A stretch of 64,000 bases of DNA from the NCBI RefSeq assembly GCF_032452875.1, contig NW_026893693.1, positions 186,001-250,000 on the forward strand, written 5' to 3'. Both the position numbers and the translations under genes were made by a program. Positions 25,265 through 39,503 of this stretch are shown here, in pieces. This DNA is from Bos javanicus. Lineage: Eukaryota > Chordata > Mammalia > Artiodactyla > Bovidae. Position 1 is the first letter of the stretch. The number at the start of each line of letters is the position of its first letter. The notes under the pieces were generated by a model that saw only the letters and a list, made by a program, of their open reading frames with translations, did not search any database and had not been told where the DNA came from.

Positions 25265-26895
25265 ATGATCAGTGTATGACACGAAATATGATCAGCACAT
25301 GATCAGTCACATGATCAATGGATGATAAGCCAGGTGATCAGTGCATGATCAGCCACGTGATCAGTGCATGATCAGTCACGTGATCGGTGCATGATCAGCC
25401 ACGTGATCAGTGCATGATCACTGACGGGATCAGTGCATGATCAGTCACGTGACCAGTACATGATAGCTACGTGATCATTGCATGATAGCCACGTGATCAC
25501 TTAATGAGTATTCACGTGATCTGTGCATGACCAGGCACCTGAACAATGTATGATCAGCCACGTGATCAGTGCAGAATAGCCACGTGATCAGTGCATAATC
25601 AGTCACGTGAACAGTGCATGATCAGTCACGTGATCAGTGCATGATCAGTCACGTGACCAGTACATGGTTCTACGTGATCTTTGCATGTACAGCCACGTGA
25701 GCAGTGCATGATAGCCACGTGATCAGTGCATGATCAGTCAGGTGATCAGTGCATGAACAGTCACGTGAACAGTGCATGATCATTTACGTGATCTGTGCAT
25801 GATGAGTCACATGACTAGTATATGGTAGCTACGTGAACATTGCATGACCAGCCACGTGAGCAGTGCATGATAGCCACGTGATCAGTGCATGATCAGCCAC
25901 GTGATCAGTGCATAATCAGTCACGTGATCAGTGCATGATCAGTTATGTGATCAGTGTATGATCAGCCACGTGAGCAGTGCATGGTCAGACACGTAAACAG
26001 TGTATGATCAACCACGTGACCAGTACATGGTAGCTACGTGATCATTGCATGATCAGCCACGTGAGCAGTACATGATAGCCAGGTGATCAGTGCATGATCA
26101 GTCATGTGATACGTGTGTGATCAGCCACGTGATCAGTGCATGATAGCTGTGCATGATAGCCACGTGATCAGTGCATGATAGCCACGTGATCAGTGCATGA
26201 TCAGTCACATGATACGTGTGTGATCAGCCACGTGATCTGTGCAAGATATCCACGTAATCAGTGCATGGTAGCCACGTGATCAGTGCATGAGAGCCACGTG
26301 ATCAGTGCATGATCAGTCACGTGATACATGTGTGATCCGCCACGTGATCCGGGCATGATGAGCCACGTGATCAGTGCAGGATCAATTACGTGAACACTGC
26401 ATGATCAGTCACGTGACCAGTACATGGTTGCTACGTGATCATTGCATGATCAGCCACGGGAGCAGAGCATGACAGCCACGTAATCACTGCATGATCAGTC
26501 AGGTGATCAGTACAAGATCAGTCACGTGAACAGTGCATGGTCATTTACGTGATCTGTGCATGATCACTCACGTGACCAATATATGGAAGCTACGTGGTCA
26601 TTGCATGACGAGGCACGTGAGCAGTGCATGATAGCCAAGTGATGTGTGCATTATCAGTGACTCGAGCAGAGTATGATCAGCCACGTGATCAGTGCATGAG
26701 TGCCACATGATCAGTGCATGATCAGTCACGTGACAGGTGTGTGATCAGCCACGTGAACAGTTCGTGTTCAGCCACGTGATCAGTGCATGACAGCCATGTG
26801 ATCAGTGCATGATATCCAAGTGATCAGTGCATGATCAATCACGTGATCAGTGTATGATCAGCCACGTGAACAGTGCATGCTCAGTCACGTGATCA
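25265..26895. repeat. Sau-type segment
   Basis: Sau-type monomers. The part up to 25562 is also present at the right end of the window. It then carries several GATACGTGTGTGATC monomers. No gene seen. Confidence 0.8.
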
Positions 26896-27139
26896 GGGCC
26901 TGCTGAGCTGCGTGATTACAGTCTGCTCATCTGCTTGACAATTGCCAACTGAGCTGAACAATTCCTGCCTGTCGTCTGCTTGACAATTGCCAGCTGTGCT
27001 GTGTAATTCCTGCCTGCTCAGCTGCTTGATTATTGCCAGCTGAGCAGCATGATTCCTCACAGCTGAGTTCCATGACTATTGCCTGCTGACTGTTTGACTC
27101 GTGCCTACTCAGCTCTTTGTTTATTGCCTCCAGAGGCAC
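26896..27139. repeat. Pvu-type block, class A
   Basis: The first class A block after about 18 kb of class C and D blocks. Markers: GCCAACTGAGCTGAAC, GTCGTCTGC. Its minus-strand open frame is 77 codons, the longest of its kind, because one stop is lost. Confidence 0.85.
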
Positions 27140-27689
27140 ATGATCAGTGTATGATAGCAAACATGATCAGCGCATGATCAGTCACATGATCAGGGCCATT
27201 AAGTCACGTGATCACTACATGATAGTCATGTGATCAGTCCATGCTCAGTCACGGTATCAGTGCATGATAAGCCACGTGATCAGTGCATGATAGCCACGTG
27301 ATCATTGCATGATAGCCACGTGATCAGTGCATGATCAGCCAGGTGACCAGTGCATGATAGCTATGTGATCAGTCCATGATTAGTCACGTGATCTGTGCAT
27401 GACCAGGCAGGTGATCAGTGTATGATCAGCCACGTGAACAGTGCATGATAGCCACATGATCAGTGCATGGTCAGCCACGTGATCAGTGCATGATCAGCCA
27501 CGTGATCAGTGCATGATCAGTCACAAAATCAGTGCAGGAGGGCCACGTGATCACTGCATTATCAGTCACGTGATGAGTGCATGATCAGTCACGTGATGAG
27601 CGCTTGATAGCCACGTGATCAGTGCATGTTAGCCACGTGATCAGAGCATGGTCAGTCACGTTATCAGTTCATGGTCAGTCACGTGATCA
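27140..27689. repeat. Short Sau-type segment
   Basis: Begins like the Sau segment after class A blocks of the main array (CCATTAAGTCACGTG, CATGATAGTCATGTG) but is cut to 550 bp. No gene seen. Confidence 0.8.
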
Positions 27690-27838
27690 GGGCCTGCTGA
27701 GCTGCGTGATTACTGTCTGCTCATCTGCTTGATTATTGCCAGCTGAGCAGCATGATTCCTTACAGCTGAGTTCCATGATTATTGCCTGCTGACTGATTCC
27801 TGCCTACTCAGCTCTTTGTTCATTGCCTCCAGAGGCAC
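27690..27838. repeat. Pvu-type block, class C, internally deleted
   Basis: Only 149 bp. It reads from CATCTGCTTG directly into ATTATTGCCAGC and so lacks about 91 bp, four monomers, of the normal block. Both edges are intact. Confidence 0.85.
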
Positions 27839-29734
27839 ATGATCAGTGTATGACACCAAACATGATCAGCACATGATCAGTCACATGATCAATGCATGAT
27901 AAGCCACGTGATCAGTGAATGATCAATTACGTGATCAGTGCATGATCAGTCATGTGACCAGTACATGGTAGCTACGTGATCATTGCATGATCAGCCACGT
28001 GAGCAGTGCATGATAGCCACGTGATCAGTGCATGATCAGTCACATGATCAGTGCACGATCAGCCACGTGATCACTGCATGATCAGTCACGTGATCAGTAC
28101 ATGATCAGTCACGTGAACAGTGCATGGTCATTTACGTGATCTGTGCCTGATCACTCACGGGACCAGTATATGGAAGCTACGTGATCATTGCATGACGAGG
28201 CATGTGAGCAGTGCATGATAGGCACGTAATGTGTGCATTATCAGTGACGCGAGCAGAGTATGATCAGCCACGTGATCAGTGCATGATATCCAAGTGATCA
28301 GTGCATGATCAATCACGTGATCAGTGTATGATCAGCCACGTGAACAGTGCATGATAGCCACGTGAACAGTGCATGATAGCCACGTGATAAGTGCATGATC
28401 AGTCACGAGATCAGTGAATGGGCAGTCACGTGAACAGTGCATGATCAGTCACGTGATCAGTGTATGATCATCCACGTGATCAGTGCATGTGGAGTCATGT
28501 GATCCATGCATGATAGCGCCGTGATCAGTGCACGATCAGTCCCGGGATGAGTGTATGATCAGCCAAGTGATCAGTGCATGATAGCCACGTGATCAGTGCA
28601 TGATCAGCCAGGTGATCATTGCATGATAGCTACGTGATCAGTTCATGATTAGTCACATGATCTGTGCATGACCAGGCAGGTGATTAGTGTATGAACAGCC
28701 ACGTGAACAGTGCATGATAGCCACGTGATAAGTGCATGTTCAGTCACGAGATCAGTGAATGGGCAGTCACGTGAACAGTGCATGATCAGTCACGTGATCA
28801 GTGTATGATCATCCACGTGATCAGTGCATGTGGAGTCATGTTATCCATGCATGATAGCGCCGTGATCAGTGCACGATCAGTCCCGTGAAGAGTGTATGAT
28901 CAGCTAAGTGATCAGTGCATGATAGCCACGTGATCAGTGCATGATCAGCCAGGTTATCAGTGCATGATAGCTATGTGATCAGTTCATGATTAGTCACATG
29001 ATCTGTGCATGACCAGGCAGGTGATTAGTGTATGAACAGCCACGTGATCAGTGCATGATCAGTCACCTGATGGGTGTATGATCAGTCACGTGACCGGTAC
29101 ATGGTAGCTACATGATCATTGCATGATCAGCCACGTGAGTAGTGCATGATAGCTAGGTGCTCAGTGCATGATCAGTCACGTGATCAGTGCATGATCAGTC
29201 ATGTAATCTGTGCATGACCAGGCACGTGATCAGTGTATGACCTGCCAAGTGATCAGTGCATGATATATAACTGATCAGTGCATGATCAGTCACGTGATCA
29301 GTGCATGAGCAGTCACGTGATCAGTGCATGATCAGTCACGTGATCAGTGCATGAACAGCCACGTGAACAGTGCATGATAGCCACGTGATCAGTGCATGAT
29401 CAGTCACCTGATGGGTGCATGATCAGTCACCTGACCGGTACATGATAGCTACATGATCATTGCATGATCAGCCACGTGACAGGTGTGTGATAAGCCACGT
29501 GAACAGTGCATGTTCAGACACGTGATCAGTGTATGATCAGCCACGTGATCAGTGCATGATCAGTTACGTGAGCAGTGTATGATCAGCCACGTGAGCAGTG
29601 CATGGTCAGACACGTGAACAGTGTATGATCAGCCAGGTGATTAGTGCATGATATCCAAGTAATCAGTGCATGATCCATCACGTGATCATTGTATGATCAG
29701 CCACGTGAACAGTGCATGCTCAGTCACGTGATCA
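27839..29734. repeat. Sau-type segment with a 341-bp duplication
   Basis: 28381-28721 and 28722-29062 are tandem copies (15 monomers), recognised by TCACGAGATCAGTGAATGGG in both. Several copies of the GTGGAGTCATGT marker are therefore close together. No gene seen. Confidence 0.8.
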
Positions 29735-29978
29735 GGGCCTGCTGAGCTGCGTGATTACTGTCTGCTCATCTGCTTGACAATTGCCAGCTGAGCTGCACGA
29801 TTCCTGCCTTTCATCTGCTTTGCAATTGCCAGCTGTGCTGCGTAATTTCTGCCTGCTCAGCTGCTTGATTATTGCCAGCTGAGCAGCATGACTCCTCACA
29901 GCTGAGTTCCATGATTATTGCCTACTGACTGTTTGATTCGTGCCTACTCAGCTCTTTGTTTATTGCCTCCAGAGGCAC
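29735..29978. repeat. Pvu-type block, class A
   Basis: Class A with changes TTTCATCTGCTTTGCAATTG and GTAATTTCTGCC, which break the minus-strand open frame found in its relatives. Confidence 0.85.
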
Positions 29979-31820
29979 ATGATCAGTTTATGATAGCAAA
30001 CATGATCAGCCCATGATCAGTCACATGAGCAGCGCCATTAAGTCACGTGATCACTACATGATAGTCATGTGATCAGTCCATGCTCAGTCACGGTATCAGT
30101 GCATGATCAGCCAGGTGATCAGTGCATGATAGCTACGTGATCAGTTCATCAAAAGTCACGTGATCTGTGCATGACCAGGCAGGTGATCAGTGTATGATCA
30201 GCCACGTGAACAGTGCATGATAGCCACGTGATCAGTGCATGATCAGTCACCTGATGGGTGTATGATCAGTTACGTGACCGGTACATGGTAGCTACATGAT
30301 CATTGCATGCTCAGCCACGTGAGTAGTGCATGATAGCCAGGTGCTCAGTGCATGATCAGCCACGTGATCAGTGCATGATCAGCCACGTGATCAGTGCATG
30401 ATCAATTATTTCATCAGTGCATGATCAGTCACGTGACCAGTACATGGTAGCTAGGTGATGATTGCATGTTCAGCCACGTGAGGCGTGCATGATAGTCACG
30501 AGAACAGTGCATGATCAGTCACGTGACCAGTACATGGTAGCTATGTGATCATTGTATGATCAGCCACGTAAGCAGTGCATGATAGCCACGTGATCAGTGC
30601 ATGATCAGTCACGTGATCAGTTCATGCTCAGTCACGTGATCAGTGCATGATCAATTAGGTTACCATTGCATGATCAGTCCCGTGACGAGTACATGTTAGC
30701 TACGTGATCATTGCAGGATCAGCCACGAGAGCACTGCAGGATAGACACGTGATCAGCGCATGATCAGCTACGTGAGCAGTGTATGATCAGCCACGTGATC
30801 AGTGCATGATCAGACACGTAAACAGTGTATGATCAGCCACGTGATCAGTGCATGATACTTACATGAGCATTTCATGATTTGTCACGTGATCTGTGCATGA
30901 CAGGCACGTAATCAGTGCATGATATCCACGTGATCAGTGAATTATAGCGATGTGATCAGTTCATGATTAGTCACGTGATCTGTGCAGGACCAGGCACGTG
31001 AACAGTGTATGATCAGCCACGTGATCAGTGCATTATAGCCACGTGATCACTGTATGATCAGTCAAGTGATCAGTGCGTGAAGAGTCACGTGATCTGTGCA
31101 TGATAGCCACGTGATCAGTTCATGATTAGTCACGTGATCTGTGCATGACCAGGCAGGTGATCAGTGTATGATCAGCCACGTGAACAGTGCATGATAGCCA
31201 CGTGATCAGTGCATGATCCGTCACCTGATGGGTTTATGATCAGACACGTGACCAGTACATGGTAACTACATGATCATTGCATGATCAGCCACGTGATCAG
31301 TGCATGATAAACACGTGATCAGTGCATGATCAGTCACCTGATGGGTGTATGATCGGTCACGTGACCGGTACATGGTAGCTACATGATCATTGCATGATCA
31401 GCCACGTGATCAGTGCATGAGAGCCACGTGATCAGTGCATGATCAGTGACGTGATCAGTGCATGATAGCCACGTGATCAGTGCATGATAGCCACGTGATC
31501 AGTGCATGATCAGTCACGTGATCAGTGCATGGTCAGTCAAGTGATCAGTGCAGGATCATCCACTTGGTCAGTGCATGTGGAGTCATGTAATCAATGCATG
31601 ATAGCGCCATGATCAGCGCACGATAAGTCCCGTGATAAGTGTATGATCAGCCAAGTGATCAGTGCAAGATAGCTACGTGATCAGTGCATGATCAGTCACA
31701 TGATCAGTGCATGATCTGCCACGACATCAGTGCATGAGAGCCACGTGATAAGTGCATGATCAGTCACGTGATAGGTGTGTGATCATCCACGTGAACAGTG
31801 CATGCTCAGTCACGTGATCA
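29979..31820. repeat. Sau-type segment, transition into the homogeneous array
   Basis: About 30400-31090 resembles 33212-33902 of the main unit. 31090-31440 is an extra stretch, and from about 31441 the sequence falls into exact 2561-bp register with the array. It lacks a class B block. No gene seen. Confidence 0.8.
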
Positions 31821-34381
31821 GGGTCTGCTGAGCTGCGTGATTACTGTCTGCTCATCTGCTTGAAAATTGCCAGCTGAGCTGCACGATTCCTGCCTGTCAT
31901 CTGCTTGACAATTGCCAGCTGTGCTGCGTAATTCCTGCCTGCTCAGCTGCTTGATTATTGCCAGCTGAGCAGCATGATTCCTCACAGGTGAGTTCCATGA
32001 GTATTGACTGCTGACTGTTTGATTCGTGCCTACTCAGCTCTTTGTTTATTGCCTCCAGAGGCACATGATCAGTGTATGATAGCAAACATGATCAGCGCAT
32101 GATCAGTCACATGATCAGCGCCATTAAGTCACGTGATCACTACATGATAGTCATGTGATCAGTCCATGCTCAGTCACGGTATCAGTGCATGCTCAGCCAC
32201 GTGATCAGTGCATGATAGCCACGTGATGCGTGCATGATCAGTTACATGAGCAGAGTATGATCAGCCACGTGATCAGTGCATGAGTGCCACGTGATCAGTG
32301 CATGATCAGTCACGTGACAGGTGTGTGATCAGCCACGTGAACAGTGCATGTTCAGCCACGTGATCAGTGCATGATCAGTCACCTGATGGGTGTATGATCG
32401 GTCACATTACAGGTACATGGTACCTACATGATCATTGCATGGTCAGGCACGTGATCAGTGCATGATAGCCACGTGATCAGTGCATGATCAGTCACGTGAT
32501 CAGTGCATGATCATCCATGTGATCAGTGCATGTGGAGTCATGTAATCAATGCATGATAGCAACGTGATCAGTGCACGATCAGCCCCATGATGAGTGTATG
32601 ATCAGTAAAGTGATCAGTGCAAGATAGCTACGTGATCAGTGCATGATCAGTCACATGATCAGTGCATGATCAGCCACGTAATCAGTGCATGATAGCCACG
32701 TGATTAGTGCATACAATTACGTGATCAGTGCATGCGCAATCACGTGATCAGTGCATGAGAGCCACGTGATCAGTGCATGATCAGTCACGTGATAGGTGTG
32801 TGATCAGCCACGTGAACAGTGCATGCTCAGTCACGTGATCAGGGCCTATTGAGCTGCATGATTACTCTCTGTTCATCTGCTTGACAATTGCCAGCTGAGC
32901 TGCACGATTCCTGCCAGTCATCTCCTTGACAATTGCCACCTGTGCTGCGTAATTCCTGAATGCTCACCTACTTGATTATTGACAGCTGAGCAGCATGATT
33001 CCTTCCAGCTGAGTTCCATGATTATTGCCTGCTGAGTGATTCCTTCCTACTCAGCTCTTTGTTCATTGCCTCCAGAGGCACATGATCAGTGTATGACACC
33101 AAACATGATCAGCACATGATCAGTCACATGATCAATGCATTAAAGCCAGATGATCAGTGCATGGTCAGTCACGTGATCAGCACATGATCAGCCACGTGAT
33201 CAGTGCATGATCAATTATTTCATCAGTGCATGATCAGTCACGTGACCAGTACATGGTAGCTAGGTGATCATTGCATGTTCAGCCACGTGAGCCGTGCATG
33301 ATAGCCACGAGATCAGTGCATGATCAGTCACGTGACCAGTACATGGTAGCTATGTGATCATTGTATGATCAGCCACGTAAGCAGTGCATGATAGCCACGT
33401 GATCAGTGCATGATCAGTCACGTGATCAGTTCATGATCAGTCACGTGATCAGTGCATGATCAATTAGGTTACCATTGCATGATCAGTCCCGTGACGAGTA
33501 CATGTTAGCTACGTGATCATTGCAGGATCAGCCACGTGAGCACTGCAGGATAGACACGTGATCAGTGCATGATCAGCTACGTGAGCAGTGTATGATCAGC
33601 CACGTGATCAGTGCATGATCAGACACGTAAACAGTGTATGATCAGCCACGTGATTAGTGCATGATACTTACATGAGCATTTCATGATTAGTCACGTGATC
33701 TGTGCATGACAGGCACGTAATCAGTGCATGATATCCACGTGATCAGTGAATTATAGCGACGTGATCAGTTCATGATTAGTCACGTGATCTGTGCAGGACC
33801 AGGCACGTGAACAGTGTATGATCAGCCACGTGATCAGTGCATTATAGCCACGTGATCAGTGTATGATCAGTCAAGTGATCAGTGCGTGAAAAGTCACGTG
33901 ATCTGTGCATGATGAGCCACGTGATCAGTGCAGGATCAATTACGTGATCAGTGCATGATCAGTCACGTGACCCGTACATGGTAGCCACGTGATCATTGCA
34001 TGATCAGTCACGTGATCAGTGCATGATAGCCACGTGATCAGTGCATGATAGCCACGTGATCAGTGCATGATCAGTCACGTGATCAGTGCATGGTCAGTCA
34101 AGTGATCAGTGCAGGATCATCCACTTGGTCAGTGCATGTGGAGTCATGTAATCAATGCATGATAGCGCCATGATCAGCGCACGATAAGTCCCGTGATAAG
34201 TGTATGATCAGCCAAGTGATCAGTGCAAGATAGCTACGTGATCAGTGCATGATCAGTCACATGATCAGTGCATGATCTGCCACGACATCAGTGCATGAGA
34301 GCCACGTGATAAGTGCATGATCAGTCACGTGATAGGTGTGTGATCATCCACGTGAACAGTGCATGCTCAGTCACGTGATCA
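31821..34381. repeat. 2561-bp unit, copy 1
   Basis: Block A 31821-32064, Sau 32065-32841, block B 32842-33081, Sau 33082-34381. It carries A at 32561 (GCAACGTG) and C at 32229 (GATGCGTG), used here as reference states. Confidence 0.92.
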
Positions 34382-36942
34382 GGGTCTGCTGAGCTGCGTG
34401 ATTACTGTCTGCTCATCTGCTTGAAAATTGCCAGCTGAGCTGCACGATTCCTGCCTGTCATCTGCTTGACAATTGCCAGCTGTGCTGCGTAATTCCTGCC
34501 TGCTCAGCTGCTTGATTATTGCCAGCTGAGCAGCATGATTCCTCACAGGTGAGTTCCATGAGTATTGACTGCTGACTGTTTGATTCGTGCCTACTCAGCT
34601 CTTTGTTTATTGCCTCCAGAGGCACATGATCAGTGTATGATAGCAAACATGATCAGCGCATGATCAGTCACATGATCAGCGCCATTAAGTCACGTGATCA
34701 CTACATGATAGTCATGTGATCAGTCCATGCTCAGTCACGGTATCAGTGCATGCTCAGCCACGTGATCAGTGCATGATAGCCACGTGATGCGTGCATGATC
34801 AGTTACATGAGCAGAGTATGATCAGCCACGTGATCAGTGCATGAGTGCCACGTGATCAGTGCATGATCAGTCACGTGACAGGTGTGTGATCAGCCACGTG
34901 AACAGTGCATGTTCAGCCACGTGATCAGTGCATGATCAGTCACCTGATGGGTGTATGATCGGTCACATTACAGGTACATGGTACCTACATGATCATTGCA
35001 TGGTCAGGCACGTGATCAGTGCATGATAGCCACGTGATCAGTGCATGATCAGTCACGTGATCAGTGCATGATCATCCATGTGATCAGTGCATGTGGAGTC
35101 ATGTAATCAATGCATGATAGCGACGTGATCAGTGCACGATCAGCCCCATGATGAGTGTATGATCAGTAAAGTGATCAGTGCAAGATAGCTACGTGATCAG
35201 TGCATGATCAGTCACATGATCAGTGCATGATCAGCCACGTAATCAGTGCATGATAGCCACGTGATTAGTGCATACAATTACGTGATCAGTGCATGCGCAA
35301 TCACGTGATCAGTGCATGAGAGCCACGTGATCAGTGCATGATCAGTCACGTGATAGGTGTGTGATCAGCCACGTGAACAGTGCATGCTCAGTCACGTGAT
35401 CAGGGCCTATTGAGCTGCATGATTACTCTCTGTTCATCTGCTTGACAATTGCCAGCTGAGCTGCACGATTCCTGCCAGTCATCTCCTTGACAATTGCCAC
35501 CTGTGCTGCGTAATTCCTGAATGCTCACCTACTTGATTATTGACAGCTGAGCAGCATGATTCCTTCCAGCTGAGTTCCATGATTATTGCCTGCTGAGTGA
35601 TTCCTTCCTACTCAGCTCTTTGTTCATTGCCTCCAGAGGCACATGATCAGTGTATGACACCAAACATGATCAGCACATGATCAGTCACATGATCAATGCA
35701 TTAAAGCCAGATGATCAGTGCATGGTCAGTCACGTGATCAGCACATGATCAGCCACGTGATCAGTGCATGATCAATTATTTCATCAGTGCATGATCAGTC
35801 ACGTGACCAGTACATGGTAGCTAGGTGATCATTGCATGTTCAGCCACGTGAGCCGTGCATGATAGCCACGAGATCAGTGCATGATCAGTCACGTGACCAG
35901 TACATGGTAGCTATGTGATCATTGTATGATCAGCCACGTAAGCAGTGCATGATAGCCACGTGATCAGTGCATGATCAGTCACGTGATCAGTTCATGATCA
36001 GTCACGTGATCAGTGCATGATCAATTAGGTTACCATTGCATGATCAGTCCCGTGACGAGTACATGTTAGCTACGTGATCATTGCAGGATCAGCCACGTGA
36101 GCACTGCAGGATAGACACGTGATCAGTGCATGATCAGCTACGTGAGCAGTGTATGATCAGCCACGTGATCAGTGCATGATCAGACACGTAAACAGTGTAT
36201 GATCAGCCACGTGATTAGTGCATGATACTTACATGAGCATTTCATGATTAGTCACGTGATCTGTGCATGACAGGCACGTAATCAGTGCATGATATCCACG
36301 TGATCAGTGAATTATAGCGACGTGATCAGTTCATGATTAGTCACGTGATCTGTGCAGGACCAGGCACGTGAACAGTGTATGATCAGCCACGTGATCAGTG
36401 CATTATAGCCACGTGATCAGTGTATGATCAGTCAAGTGATCAGTGCGTGAAAAGTCACGTGATCTGTGCATGATGAGCCACGTGATCAGTGCAGGATCAA
36501 TTACGTGATCAGTGCATGATCAGTCACGTGACCCGTACATGGTAGCCACGTGATCATTGCATGATCAGTCACGTGATCAGTGCATGATAGCCACGTGATC
36601 AGTGCATGATAGCCACGTGATCAGTGCATGATCAGTCACGTGATCAGTGCATGGTCAGTCAAGTGATCAGTGCAGGATCATCCACTTGGTCAGTGCATGT
36701 GGAGTCATGTAATCAATGCATGATAGCGCCATGATCAGCGCACGATAAGTCCCGTGATAAGTGTATGATCAGCCAAGTGATCAGTGCAAGATAGCTACGT
36801 GATCAGTGCATGATCAGTCACATGATCAGTGCATGATCTGCCACGACATCAGTGCATGAGAGCCACGTGATAAGTGCATGATCAGTCACGTGATAGGTGT
36901 GTGATCATCCACGTGAACAGTGCATGCTCAGTCACGTGATCA
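34382..36942. repeat. 2561-bp unit, copy 2
   Basis: Differs from copy 1 by G at 35122 (GCGACGTG), a state shared only with copy 4. Confidence 0.92.
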
Positions 36943-39503
36943 GGGTCTGCTGAGCTGCGTGATTACTGTCTGCTCATCTGCTTGAAAATTGCCAGCTGAG
37001 CTGCACGATTCCTGCCTGTCATCTGCTTGACAATTGCCAGCTGTGCTGCGTAATTCCTGCCTGCTCAGCTGCTTGATTATTGCCAGCTGAGCAGCATGAT
37101 TCCTCACAGGTGAGTTCCATGAGTATTGACTGCTGACTGTTTGATTCGTGCCTACTCAGCTCTTTGTTTATTGCCTCCAGAGGCACATGATCAGTGTATG
37201 ATAGCAAACATGATCAGCGCATGATCAGTCACATGATCAGCGCCATTAAGTCACGTGATCACTACATGATAGTCATGTGATCAGTCCATGCTCAGTCACG
37301 GTATCAGTGCATGCTCAGCCACGTGATCAGTGCATGATAGCCACGTGATGCGTGCATGATCAGTTACATGAGCAGAGTATGATCAGCCACGTGATCAGTG
37401 CATGAGTGCCACGTGATCAGTGCATGATCAGTCACGTGACAGGTGTGTGATCAGCCACGTGAACAGTGCATGTTCAGCCACGTGATCAGTGCATGATCAG
37501 TCACCTGATGGGTGTATGATCGGTCACATTACAGGTACATGGTACCTACATGATCATTGCATGGTCAGGCACGTGATCAGTGCATGATAGCCACGTGATC
37601 AGTGCATGATCAGTCACGTGATCAGTGCATGATCATCCATGTGATCAGTGCATGTGGAGTCATGTAATCAATGCATGATAGCAACGTGATCAGTGCACGA
37701 TCAGCCCCATGATGAGTGTATGATCAGTAAAGTGATCAGTGCAAGATAGCTACGTGATCAGTGCATGATCAGTCACATGATCAGTGCATGATCAGCCACG
37801 TAATCAGTGCATGATAGCCACGTGATTAGTGCATACAATTACGTGATCAGTGCATGCGCAATCACGTGATCAGTGCATGAGAGCCACGTGATCAGTGCAT
37901 GATCAGTCACGTGATAGGTGTGTGATCAGCCACGTGAACAGTGCATGCTCAGTCACGTGATCAGGGCCTATTGAGCTGCATGATTACTCTCTGTTCATCT
38001 GCTTGACAATTGCCAGCTGAGCTGCACGATTCCTGCCAGTCATCTCCTTGACAATTGCCACCTGTGCTGCGTAATTCCTGAATGCTCACCTACTTGATTA
38101 TTGACAGCTGAGCAGCATGATTCCTTCCAGCTGAGTTCCATGATTATTGCCTGCTGAGTGATTCCTTCCTACTCAGCTCTTTGTTCATTGCCTCCAGAGG
38201 CACATGATCAGTGTATGACACCAAACATGATCAGCACATGATCAGTCACATGATCAATGCATTAAAGCCAGATGATCAGTGCATGGTCAGTCACGTGATC
38301 AGCACATGATCAGCCACGTGATCAGTGCATGATCAATTATTTCATCAGTGCATGATCAGTCACGTGACCAGTACATGGTAGCTAGGTGATCATTGCATGT
38401 TCAGCCACGTGAGCCGTGCATGATAGCCACGAGATCAGTGCATGATCAGTCACGTGACCAGTACATGGTAGCTATGTGATCATTGTATGATCAGCCACGT
38501 AAGCAGTGCATGATAGCCACGTGATCAGTGCATGATCAGTCACGTGATCAGTTCATGATCAGTCACGTGATCAGTGCATGATCAATTAGGTTACCATTGC
38601 ATGATCAGTCCCGTGACGAGTACATGTTAGCTACGTGATCATTGCAGGATCAGCCACGTGAGCACTGCAGGATAGACACGTGATCAGTGCATGATCAGCT
38701 ACGTGAGCAGTGTATGATCAGCCACGTGATCAGTGCATGATCAGACACGTAAACAGTGTATGATCAGCCACGTGATTAGTGCATGATACTTACATGAGCA
38801 TTTCATGATTAGTCACGTGATCTGTGCATGACAGGCACGTAATCAGTGCATGATATCCACGTGATCAGTGAATTATAGCGACGTGATCAGTTCATGATTA
38901 GTCACGTGATCTGTGCAGGACCAGGCACGTGAACAGTGTATGATCAGCCACGTGATCAGTGCATTATAGCCACGTGATCAGTGTATGATCAGTCAAGTGA
39001 TCAGTGCGTGAAAAGTCACGTGATCTGTGCATGATGAGCCACGTGATCAGTGCAGGATCAATTACGTGATCAGTGCATGATCAGTCACGTGACCCGTACA
39101 TGGTAGCCACGTGATCATTGCATGATCAGTCACGTGATCAGTGCATGATAGCCACGTGATCAGTGCATGATAGCCACGTGATCAGTGCATGATCAGTCAC
39201 GTGATCAGTGCATGGTCAGTCAAGTGATCAGTGCAGGATCATCCACTTGGTCAGTGCATGTGGAGTCATGTAATCAATGCATGATAGCGCCATGATCAGC
39301 GCACGATAAGTCCCGTGATAAGTGTATGATCAGCCAAGTGATCAGTGCAAGATAGCTACGTGATCAGTGCATGATCAGTCACATGATCAGTGCATGATCT
39401 GCCACGACATCAGTGCATGAGAGCCACGTGATAAGTGCATGATCAGTCACGTGATAGGTGTGTGATCATCCACGTGAACAGTGCATGCTCAGTCACGTGA
39501 TCA
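36943..39503. repeat. 2561-bp unit, copy 3
   Basis: Has the copy 1 state (GCAACGTG) at the 35122-equivalent site. Confidence 0.92.

Larger units (their letters stand above)
21566..25562. repeat. Left copy of the 38.37-kb super-repeat arm
   Basis: Matches 59935-64000 with about 99% identity in the lines compared, offset 38368-38369 and then 38438 after a 69-bp length difference near 24710. It contains three Pvu blocks and the LTR insert. The match continues to the window's end, so the true length of the arm is unknown. Confidence 0.9.

Noticed and set aside
31897..32085. A 62-codon minus-strand open frame repeated in nearly every class A Pvu block (also 2617-2805, 5132-5320, 8139-8327 and each array unit).
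   Set aside because: It lies wholly inside the repeat, recurs only because the block recurs, is broken by small changes in sister blocks such as 29735-29978, and shows no domain or gene context.
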